NCBI RefSeq assembly: GCF_000143415.4
Contig: NW_003314322.1
Location: 94,886-158,885, forward strand
DNA: 64,000 nt
From: Selaginella moellendorffii
Lineage: Eukaryota > Streptophyta > Lycopodiopsida > Selaginellales > Selaginellaceae
Direction of reading: 5' to 3'
The notes under the pieces are model-generated. The model was not told the origin of the DNA. It did no database searches and saw only the letters and a program-made list of their open reading frames with translations. Both the position numbers and the translations under genes were made by a program. Shown here in pieces: positions 55,142-64,000 of this stretch (position 1 is the stretch's first letter; each line of letters starts with the position of its first letter).

Positions 55142-55358
55142 CTCAATCTGCCCAATTGCCCTAAATTTTTTCTCTTGATTTGGATCATCATTAAAAAATT
55201 GAAGGGTTGCCACCCCTTTGGCACTTGATCTATGCCATCTATTTGAAGTTTTTGAATTTGAACCGTTAGATTATAAATATATTCACAAATAATATTCTAA
55301 AAATGGAATAAAAGATGTCGGAAGCCATATGCCAATAGCACGTTTAAATAAGGGAGTA
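55140..55358 (-). mobile_element. Helitron 5' terminal region, subfamily A
   Basis: From 55358 on the minus strand: TACTCCCTTATTTAAACG, then TGCTATTGGCATATGGC and ATTCCATTTTTAGAATATT. It aligns with 3605-3391 through the GATCTATGCC and CACCCCTTTGG-like motifs to the CCCTAAA motif. Confidence 0.65.
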
Positions 55359-57890
55359 CTAGCAAAAGTCCCAGCTACGCTGGGAGCATTGTCTTTATTT
55401 TTGATATTTTAATAATTTCAAAGAGTTGTAAGCATAATTGTAATTTTAACATAATCATAATTATAAGATATATAGTTAAACATAACATAATCTTTATATT
55501 AAAAATCTCTTTTACAATTGATTCTATCACCAACACACATCATAACATAAAAAATATAACTCACATTATATCATATTTAAAATTCTGATTGTTGAGTGAA
55601 GTCTTGGATATTTGATAAATGGAATTTCTCACCGTGGGATCCCATGGCCAGATGAGTCATTTTTTTAATAACTAATTTTTTATTTTATTTGAAATCTCTA
55701 TATAATTGATAAAAATATTATTATTTGATAATTTATTAAGCTCTATAATTTTTCCTCCTAATAAAGTATGTGTTACTTAACTACACTCAAATATAATTAT
55801 GTTAAAAATATATTTAATATATATTTAAAAACTCAGCTAAAGTGTATACATCTTTTAAATTAAAAAATATAAACATTATTATGGAGTTTCTCTTTTCATC
55901 ATTTCAGACTGAAAGTTTTGGAACTGCATGATAATAAGTGAAAGATGTTAGCTTTATGTGTTATATTTTCTTTTATAAAATTATAATATTTTACATATTT
56001 ATCATTGATATTCCATTTTTACCTAATATTTATATTCATGAATTCTGAGAGTAATATGTAAAATATAAAGTATTCTATTATATATCATAAACATTATTTC
56101 TGTAGTTATTTTTATAAATCTGAAATAAGATTATTATCTCCCTATGTATTTATATTTAAAATTAAACCTTTATAACACTGTTATGAATGCTGAAATGTTA
56201 TGATGATAAATGAATGGTAATGTTTTACTCTATACTGGGGTAGAGGAGGGTTTGATGATATATAAACTTTTCTTTATGCTAGAACTATAATATATCAAAT
56301 ACTTTATGAATGGTATATAGAAGGTTTAATATAATATAATTAAATTTCTTTGTACTAATGTTGTCTCAATCATATTTATACCTTATTAAGTTTTTCATGT
56401 ATAAATGCAATGTAGGATAAAGTGGTAGAAAATTTATGATATTATATAAATCATAGGCTACATCGTAGCCAATTGACATCTCAATATGTTTAATTTCATT
56501 TATATTTATATTAATAAATAACATAAGATTACTAATACGAAAATATTTTAATAATAACAGATAAATAATAAGAGGCAGGCGGTGCTAGGAATTGCAAGAG
56601 CGAGAGGAGGGTTGTCATGGTCAGTTTTCCATATTTGTATTCGATATCCTATCCCTTCAAAATATCATACTTTTTAGAAGTACTATCTAAACGTTAAAGT
56701 ATTATATTTTATATTATTAAGATTCTTTCTATATATGTTTTTATATAGAGAGAATGCTAAAATGAATTAAGATTATTAACTTTATGTTTAATTTATTTTT
56801 ATATAAATTTACAATGAGGCTAAAATCTTTCAATGAAAGGTAAGTTCTTATCCTGATATTATGGTATTGATGATTCATAATATTATATTTTCCTAAAACC
56901 ATAACATATCAGAAAAGGAAAAAATGGTCCATAGATTGCTTTATTAATAATAAAATTTTAAGTGATGATGAATCACATTTTTTAAGATGGTAGCCTTTTG
57001 TATTGTGTCTAATGTTGTCTCAATGATATTTTAGTTATCTGTTTTCCATGTATCAATGGACAAATTATTAGTGTAAATAACAAACTTATTAGATATTCAT
57101 CAATGAATCTACTCATATTGAGTTTTCTATTAACTCAGATATAGTCACATATTTATGCAATATCATAAAGTTATAAATCATAAGATTATGATAAAAGTAT
57201 AACTTATTTACAAGATATAATAGCTGGAGCTATTCAACTCTTCTATTTTAAGTTATAAAATATATCATTTCTATAGTCACTACTTTATTTACTTTTAACT
57301 TTTGAATTCATCAGATACTCTTTGTTCTATAAAGTTTTTGTTCTAGAAGAAAAAGTCATTCATTGATTCTATACTATATTTTTAAACATATTGAACATAT
57401 TTGTTGTTTTAAAAATATCATATATAGTAGATATAATAAAAAACTTCATCAATGAATACCATCTTTGTACAACTAAATGTTTAAAATCATTTGAACCTAG
57501 TGCATTATATCATCTTGGATCAGTTGTCCAATTGCCTTTTATATGTATTACAATATCACTTATGCCTCGAATATTTGTTGAATTTAACTCTTCATTCTCT
57601 ATTTCTTACCATTTTTTGAATGCATTAGCATAGGGATTTATCTCTTTTAATAATTTATCAAGACCACCCATTAGTTGCTCATTGCATTTATAATTATGTT
57701 TGTTTTTTGATTTTTATTTCCGTTTCTTGAGCAGTATTCTAAAATATTTCATTGTTAATAAGGTGCATATTTTTCATTATTTGGTTTGAAACTTCCAATA
57801 TTATATTAAATTTATATATATAGATTAAAATAATTAGGGCCACCTACTGCAATGATCAATGAGGCTCTTTAGTTTAAATATATTGGATGA
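55359..57890 (-). mobile_element. AT-rich Helitron body with A-type 3' hairpin
   Basis: The 3' end is CTAG at 55359-55362 with CCCAGC-gta-GCTGGG. The body is homologous to 23459-24590, but about 1.3 kb (56257-57568) has no counterpart there. Frame 57391-57633 is unassigned. On the right a decayed 3'-to-5' junction occurs at 57891. Confidence 0.6.
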
Positions 57891-57915
57891 TTAGCAAAAG
57901 ATCTTGATTCAACTT
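57861..57915 (-). mobile_element. Decayed Helitron 3'/5' junction
   Basis: On the minus strand GATCTTTTGCTAA (3' end of CTAA form) is followed after T by CATCCAATATATTTAAAC and TAAAGAGCC, a B-type 5' end. The hairpin arms are no longer complementary. Confidence 0.45.
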
Positions 57916-58949
57916 TGGTCTTTATTTATATATCAATAAACGTTTTACAATTCTTTCTTTACATTTCAACTCCCTTGCTTTCCTTTTCGTTCCAACTTGT
58001 TTTCATCAAAAAAGAAAAACGCAAGCAAATGAAGTTAGAAATGGTGAAAAGGAAATAGGAACTTGCTGCTGGCATTTTCTTTTAAGCCGCTCGAACTTTC
58101 TTCATGCCCAAGTCATTCTCAAGGCCGGGAGCACTCTTTTTTACACCACTCCTTCACAGCTTGTCGATCTTAATGCTGCAATTTTTGACAAATCCATGGG
58201 TGTTGCCAGTTGGCATAACATCATATTCTGCAAGCATTGTTTTTGCCCATATTAGTTTCCAAACAAATCTCCACATTAGTGGTAAACGGTATGAGTTCTT
58301 GATTTCCAGTAGCATTTGCTACAATTACATCCCCTTCTAAAATGGCATCGATAGTTTTCTGCTTTCTTTTGTGGCCCATTTCCAGCTAGTTATTTCAATT
58401 TGTATAATAGGCTAGTAGTTTCAGCAAAGTAGAATAGCTTTGGTAGGTGTTAGTTCTGTTTAGCTCGTCATGCAACGATGCAGTTTCTTATCAATAAGTT
58501 TTTTTGGTTTTTTTTCTGTTTTATATTCAAGAAAACATAGCAATAGCACAATAGAATAGAGATTCTTGTATGTGCAGGTCACTCTTCTGAACTGTTTTCT
58601 GCCTGCACGCTTCCTTTTGAATGTTTTTTAGGATCGTGATCTGGAATGACATATAGACATTTTGTTTTTTACCTAAAACCTTTACAAGAGAAAGCAAAAC
58701 ACTAAATAAAATCAAACACAGAAATCATTTCTATGCCCTGAGTTAATGTACAAATATCATGTACCGAATCAAACCAAGCTCATGGCTTTAAAGTTGTGTC
58801 TATAAACACGTACATACACAACAGTTTATTTAATGCTGTCTTATTCCTTTAGAAATGGCTTTTTTAAAAACAGTTCATGGCTTTGTCTGTAAGAAAGTAG
58901 AGTAGGCTGCCATGTAGAGCTCCAATCCTTGTTCTCCACCACCTCAGCT
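57916..58949. other. Unassigned, with a decayed Helitron reading frame
   Basis: On the minus strand around 58340-58220 a frame reads GDVIVANATGNQELIPFTTN and VEICLETN, matching GDVVVEDVT and TVEICLKT at about 25020-24930. It is probably part of a Helitron protein that I do not recognise. Confidence 0.4.
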
Positions 58950-59112
58950 GCCATGTACTTCGCTGTGGTGATATCTCCTAAAGGTGCTCACCACTTTGTC
59001 GCGCATGTTTAGCTTGGAAAGGATGTTGTCGAGCTTGAGATCCTGGTGAACCACGCCCCTCAAATAAATCTATTTGAAGGTCTTTACCAGCTGCTTGATG
59101 ATTAATCTTCTC
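58950..59112 (-). pseudogene. Protein kinase catalytic-loop fragment
   Basis: On the minus strand the frame reads YLRGVVHQDLKLDNILSKLN, the HRDLKxxN catalytic loop with Gln in place of Arg. A stop lies a few codons upstream (TFK*IY). Only this strand-and-loop piece remains. Confidence 0.55.
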
Positions 59113-59239
59113 GCAAATATGCTATATTTAAAAGACCAAATAACTATGGAATAACGCCTTAAGAAAGGGAGGCAATATTTCCACCAACAAATGTAACCAC
59201 TTGAGGAAAAGCCCTATCCAAAAGGAGACTCAGACAACA

Positions 59240-61320
59240 CCACAAAGTTGGCAAACTTTCCTTGTGTCAGCGACCCAACCAAATCCTCCAATGCAGCTGC
59301 ATACACACGGTTTGGCCTTTACTACGGCCTTTTGGACGTCCTGTGGTTTCCTCCTGTGATGTTTTCCTTCCTGGCGTTAGAGAGTAACTGAGGATCAAAC
59401 GAAACAAACCTTGCCATGTAAGTTTGCACTGCCTGAGCAAAGCCAGGCTTGTACAAGAAGAGCAGCCCACGGAAGAGTTTCCCATCGATGGAGGCTTCTA
59501 GCGTGTATCCGTAGTTGAATACGTCGCTTTCTCTAGCCTCGAACATCTTCTTGCCTAGTGGCTGAATGTGAGCTTGAAACTCTGTAGCATGAGTTTGACA
59601 GGGAAAAATTGAAGAGGTCGAAGGTTTTCCGCAGATACCTACGTGAGATGAAACCAAGCTCTTGTCCGCATCCCCGTTGCTTGTCTAGCACGAATGGCGT
59701 GGTACGATACTCTTTGCCGCCTTCTCTTAAGTTCCTTACGCATGGATAGCTTTGGTTCTGATGGATCTTTCTCCCTCAGCATCTCTTCACAGAAAAATGG
59801 CAACCATATTGTCAAGAATGGCAGCAATGTCAATAAAAGAAGAAGCCAACCTGTGTCGAGGAAATACATGTCATCCAGAGCTTCAAGCTCTTTGTTACAT
59901 CCCTCAAAGACGAATAATATGCCTCGCTCTGCGTCCACAGAATCTCCTGCAAGGGAGAAACGTGGAGCAGGCCTGGAACCAGAGGGATTCAAAGTCGCCC
60001 AAACACCAGTCGCTGCAAAATACGTAAAAGCCCCATGAGAGACCAACAGGAAACAAATCTACCTACAAGCGAGATACTTTCCATGGCTGATTGTTGTATG
60101 CCCGGCTCTTGGCATCAGCTCGGCACCAGTTGTCTTTACCTCCCGCCATGCCATTGTTTCTGGATTACCACCGTCCTCATCACCCATGACAATGAAACAG
60201 TTCTTATAGGAAGAGCAGGTATGGCTCTCTCAGAGCAGGAACATCACCAAAAACGTCGGGTTTCCCCGAGGTGTTGGTAGCTGCATCGGATGATAAGAAC
60301 GAGAAAAAAAAATCGATAGAACTCGGAGCTTACCATTATCCAAAACAAAGAGATTGTTGAGCGGGCTGGTTCCATTGGTATCACCAAACACATAAAGCTT
60401 AGACCCGACGGCCGTGGAGCTGTGGTTGTCCCGAGGAGAAGGGTGCGTTCCTTTCATCACAGGCTTGCTCCAGGTGTACATCCCTGCGCGATCCCACCAA
60501 AAACATGATCAAAACCATATTTTCCGGAAAACCCAGAAGAGGAAACTTATACCAAAGTCGAAGACGTGCACATCGTTGGTCTGGCACTCGTCCCGGCTGT
60601 AGCCACTGAAGCGAACCGTGGGCGAAATTTTTTTCTTTTTCTCTTGGTTCCAGCCTCGAGCACCTGGAACAAACAGGAACTTTAAGCCTCGAAAGAGAAT
60701 AGCAAAGAGCAAGAGAGTGAAAACCTTGATTCTAGTCCTGGTTCCAGCCTCGAGAACCTGGAACAAACAGGGACTTGAGAGACTCAAAAAAATAGAGCTT
60801 AGACTCAACGGCTGTGGAGCTGTGGCTGTCCCGAGGAGAAGGGTGCGTTCCTTTTATCACAGGCTTGCTCCAGGTGTATATCCTTGTGCGGTCCCACCAA
60901 AAACATGATCAAAACCATTTTTTCCGGAAAACCCAGAAGAGGAAACTTATACCAAAGTCAAAGACGTGCACATCGTTGGTCTGGCACTCGTCCCGGCCAT
61001 AGCCACTGAAGTGAACTGTGGGTGAAATTTTTTTCTTTTCCTCTTGGTTCCAGCCTCGAGCACCTGGAACAAACAGGAACTTTAAGCCTTGAAAGAGAGC
61101 AAGAGAGTGAAAAACCTTGATTCTAGTTGTGGTTCCAGCCTCGAGAACCTGGAACAAACAGGGACTTGAGAGACTCGAAAAAAGAGTCATTTTCCGGTGC
61201 GTGGCCATTGACAACGGTTTCCTGAGCTTTTTAACCGGTAGCAGCTTCAGATCTTCACGTATAGCTGACTGTAGCTCTGAGGTGCTCTGCAATGAAGACC
61301 TCATCAAACACACACACACA
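59240..61320 (-). pseudogene. Kelch-repeat protein gene fragment with internal duplication
   Basis: On the minus strand, in order: TSELQSAIREDLKLL (about 61290), then two copies of a Kelch exon (WSKPVMKGTHPSPRD). Downstream come SSTAVGSKLYVFGDTNGTSP (about 60410) and NNLFVLDN, then PAPRFSLAGDSVDAERGILF and MYFLDTGW, then LSMRKELKRRRQ. The last exon includes KMFEARESDVFNYGYTLEAS and FLYKPGFAQAVQTYMAR. Kelch repeats form beta-propellers; the C-terminal part matches a plant Kelch protein family of unclear role. Short introns lie between pieces. A 400-bp duplication (60391-60784 and 60791-61180) repeats two exons, so the gene is rearranged. It lies in a Helitron as cargo. Confidence 0.75.
60391..61180. 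repeat. Tandem duplication of about 400 bp in the Kelch fragment
   Basis: Offset is exactly 400 bases at the left (60411 and 60811 both read G(C)CGTGGAGCTGTGG-like sequence). The second unit has lost about 12 bases in the middle. Within each unit a short motif GTTCCAG..CCTGGAAC, able to form a hairpin, occurs twice. Confidence 0.85.
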
Positions 61321-61327
61321 GAGGCAG

Positions 61328-61329
<2 letters not shown>

Positions 61330-61367
<38 letters not shown>
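61330..61367. repeat. (CA)n/(GA)n microsatellite
   Basis: A CACACA run at 61309-61320 is followed by about 14 GA units. It is part of the Helitron 5' region pattern. Confidence 0.9.
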
Positions 61368-61368
<1 letters not shown>

Positions 61369-61369
61369 C

Positions 61370-61557
61370 TTCCTGCAAGTGATGATCGACACTCTCTCCT
61401 CGTGCTCACGCACCCTAAAAGACAATTGAATTTTTTTATGATCCCCAAAAGTCACGACTCCCCATTGTTTAATCTCAGCCGTTAGATTTTGGCATATGCC
61501 TAGAATAAGCATCGCCAGTATATGCTATTATTATACCAGCTCTTTCATTTAAATATA
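61370..61557 (-). mobile_element. Helitron 5' terminal region, subfamily B
   Basis: On the minus strand from 61557: TATATTTAAATGAAAGAGC, then TAATAATAGCATATACTGG, AATCTAACGGCTGAGATT and CTTTTAGGGTGCGTGAG. It aligns with 14595-14360 and 49708-49500. The TACTC start is shortened to TA here. Confidence 0.65.
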
Positions 61558-62470
61558 CTAGCAAGGAATCCAGCTCCGCTAGCAGAGATAGTAATTATGT
61601 TTTATTTAATATTATCATTTTAAAGAATTTTTTTATAGACTATGTTTTTCTGTGTACACAATTGTTCTACAAACATTTGTGTCTTTGATGTTCCCCTTGA
61701 GAGTGCAACATAAAGTTGACTATGTCTTGGCAAGAATATCTTTATATTTTACAGTGTTTGTCTTTACTATTTGCAAATTGTAACAGAGAATGCAAGCCTT
61801 AGAGAGAACTACTAACATTTTACAATGAATGACATATCTCTAATTTTTTGGTTTCAAAGAGATTCTTTTTTTTTTACCTGCATATCATTGTATAAAATAT
61901 TAACTTCAATGACGTTTGGTAAAGCCTTGCTTATGGTAGTTTATTTGTGTTAATATTATGTAAGAGCATTATGATACAGCTGATTTTTATGTTTAGCTTA
62001 TGTGGAGGCATTCCAGACGGTGTTACCAAGTTTAGGAACTCCATAGGATAGTCAAGCATCTTCTCATTTGATTCTGTTTCTACAATATCAATTCTCTTGT
62101 ATATTATTGTTGCTCATTCTTGAAAGGACTTAGTCATTTACTTGTGGAGAGAGGTCATTTAAAATTGTGAGAATAACCTTTCAAAATAGGCTTTACTTGC
62201 TTGTCTCTATGTGTTTTTCAAACACATTATCTATCAATTGTTCTCTAGTAGTGGATGTTAATGGTACTCTGAATGTCTTGGGAGGTTATATGAAATGAGA
62301 ACTTTAGGAGCTTAGACCATATTGGTGAGGATTTAACACTATTTTGAATGATTTGTGTGTGGCAAGCTCTTTGAAGAACAGGTAAGGTTTGCCTAAAGTC
62401 TCCCCCTGTCACCAAATGTGATACCACTAAAATTTGTGTCACAATTCTTGATGTCACACAAAGCATGAGT
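61558..62470 (-). pseudogene. Helitron helicase remnant with B-type 3' end
   Basis: CTAG at 61558-61561 with a decayed hairpin marks the 3' end. Upstream on the minus strand lie broken helicase pieces: YPMEFLNLVTPSGMPPHKLN (about 62050-61990), then GDFRQTLPVLQRACHTQIIQ and NSVKSSPIWSKLLKF (about 62400-62300). They match the pieces at 17780-17850 and 17395-17440 of the plus-strand Helitron. The frame is heavily decayed. Confidence 0.75.
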
Positions 62471-64000
62471 GGTTACCATGTTTATCTTGTCCCATACGAG
62501 TAATTTAACTCTTCAAATATGTTCAGAAGATATAGAATTTTCTCCTATGTCCAATATGTATGTTTCACAAAAGAACCCTGATATAAATTCTCTTTTTCCT
62601 ATATATATTTAAATTATATATTTCTAAAAATATAAATCCAGACTGGTCATAATATAAGGAGATAAGCAAGTATTAAGGACATAATACACATTAAATAAAA
62701 ACAAAAACATATTTTAATTTTAGTTCTTTAAAGCGGTTCTTGTTAATGCAATGGCAGCTTTCTCCAATGTTTTATCCTTCTAAACCTGGCAAGAAAGAAA
62801 CCACACAGAAAAACCTAAGCTTTTCACCAGAATACTGAATGATGGTTGTGATATTTTGCAGGTTCATTTTTCTTGGGGTTTCAGGGAGGGCTTCATTTGC
62901 TCATTCTTTTAAACCAAGAGCAAGTCAAATGAAATATTAAAATGTAAACCTTTTAGAAATCATATTTAGTAAGAAACAAAGTTGTAATTAAGGAGATAAA
63001 TAAAAAGTTATATAAGGTTTAAAATTTTCATAACATATTGAAAGACAGAAGGACTCCTTTTTGCAGATTGCAAACCTCTTTTCTCACCAATATCTGCTGG
63101 AAATCTAGAACTCTGAGAACCACGACTGATTCTTGGCAGCATTTCTGTAGAACGGTTCTCTTCCACAACTGCAGTCAACACTGCCTCCAAGCCATATCAA
63201 GCACTTGGAAGCTGCTTCTAGAAGCAGCATGACATGCTTGCCAAGATCCAGGGAGCTTATTTCTATTGGAGGAGACTAAAAGGTGCCTTATTCCTGTGAT
63301 AAAACATGCATGAAGAAACAATGAACATTAACCATATACCTTTCACAAAAAGAAGCACTGAGTGTACATCTGAACCATCATGTGTTACAACACTGTTGGC
63401 TCCAAACCTCGCAGTGTATCTCTTAAATCACCAGAAATCATCAGCTGGATCAGTGCCAACATGACAGTGACTCCCAAAGACTTTCCCATTGTCCCTTACA
63501 TCTGCACATGCTCTTCAACCTACTGCTTCAACTCAGTTAGTCTATCCAGTGGAATGTGTGTCATCATCACAATTGAGTTCTGTCCACTCCACAGCCATAA
63601 AAAAGTTCCTTCTAGTCAAGCTTTCTCAAAAGCAGTGGTGCCTCCTGAGGATCTAGGAACAATTGCTGTAGGACACACTTGAAACCAGCAGAAGAAAACT
63701 CCATCACAAAAAGACGAATACGAAGAAATAAAAACAGGAAAAGAAAAAAGGAGCATTTGCCTTGTCAAGTGTGATAGCAATGTTTGATTATAGACACCCT
63801 CAGCCTGTATGGGTTATGAACTTTCAAAGTTTCCTTCAATATAATACCAAAAAAGTGCACAAATTCTTGCCAAACCAGATGGCAAATTCTGAATTATAGT
63901 CTCTTGTGGGGAAGGAGAGAACTAACGTCTCTAAACTAACCATTCATCTCCTCAGTTCTCACAATCTGGCAGGATGCTAGCATCGACAAGCTCTATCTAC
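62471..64000. other. Unassigned DNA to the window end
   Basis: Frames at 63008-63232 and a minus-strand stretch at about 63690-63390 (KSLGVTVMLALIQLMISGDL, LRGLEPTVL) look coding-like with short gaps but belong to no family I recognise. The Helitron ending at 61558 presumably continues here. Confidence 0.35.

Larger units (their letters stand above)
49709..55358 (-). mobile_element. Helitron with RPA gene and internally deleted Rep-helicase
   Basis: On the minus strand the order is: A-type 5' region (55358-55150), GA tract, captured alpha/beta-hydrolase and SDR fragments, Rep-helicase N-terminus (52224-51497), telomere-like repeat, helicase C-terminus (51480-51190), RPA-like gene (51167-50412), and hairpin CCCAGC-gga-GCTGGG with CTAG at 49709. 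Gene orientation and order agree with plant Helitrons. The 5' region is A-type whereas the 3' hairpin is B-type, so the span may be two elements merged by deletion. Confidence 0.7.

Noticed and set aside
1-64000. CRISPR arrays, bacterial operons, tRNA genes
   Set aside because: No regularly spaced repeats with unique spacers, no prokaryotic gene layout, and no cloverleaf with a GTTCRANNC box that I could fold convincingly.

Overview
This is nuclear DNA of a vascular plant, most likely a lycophyte of the Selaginella type. The evidence is one apparently intact plant gene (an AGD12-like ARF-GAP) with very short, 49-60 nt introns, many fragments of plant gene families with similarly short introns, and dense plant Helitrons, Ty3 chromoviruses and a Cassandra element. 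The species is an inference. There are no bacterial operons, no CRISPR array and no convincing tRNA gene.

Layout. 1-1287 is the 3' end of a chromodomain Ty3/gypsy element with its 3' LTR (+). 1288-3741 holds gene scraps, including a peroxidase fragment, and a Helitron end. 3742-7573 is the 5' part of a Ty3/gypsy element on the minus strand with its LTR. Both LTRs have the same 5-bp target duplication, and the flanks of the two halves join into one continuous FGAM-synthase exon, so they appear to be one insertion split by an inversion. 7574-8076 is an FGAM-synthase/short-chain-dehydrogenase chimera. 8077-11248 is decayed AT-rich DNA with a relic Cassandra. 11249-18334 is a degenerate autonomous Helitron (+) with Rep-helicase remnants and purple acid phosphatase and acyl-activating-enzyme cargo. 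18558-19791 is the intact-looking AGD12-like gene. 19792-23340 holds small gene scraps, including a PPR fragment. 23340-25800 is AT-rich Helitron DNA.

27812-33663 is an LTR retroelement with matched 418-bp LTRs, a gag with two zinc knuckles, no visible pol, and two unknown ORFs ahead of gag. 33664-46340 carries decayed gene fragments: cytochrome P450, SERINC, a thioredoxin-like multi-exon gene and duplicated E2 ubiquitin-conjugating fragments. 46381-46631 is a hexamer minisatellite. 48387-48981 is a complete Cassandra-type TRIM with 5S rRNA-derived LTRs that read as identical. 49709-55358 is a minus-strand Helitron with an RPA-like gene and a Rep-helicase gene whose middle is replaced by telomere-like repeats. 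55359-61557 is further Helitron DNA with Kelch and kinase fragments. 61558 to about 62470 is another helicase remnant.

Most of the window is transposon biology. Helitrons supply the scaffold: hairpin plus CTAG ends, repeatedly joined to a 5' end of the same subfamily. They carry shuffled exon pieces of host genes. LTR elements have inserted into that scaffold. The AGD12-like locus is the only gene I would call probably functional.
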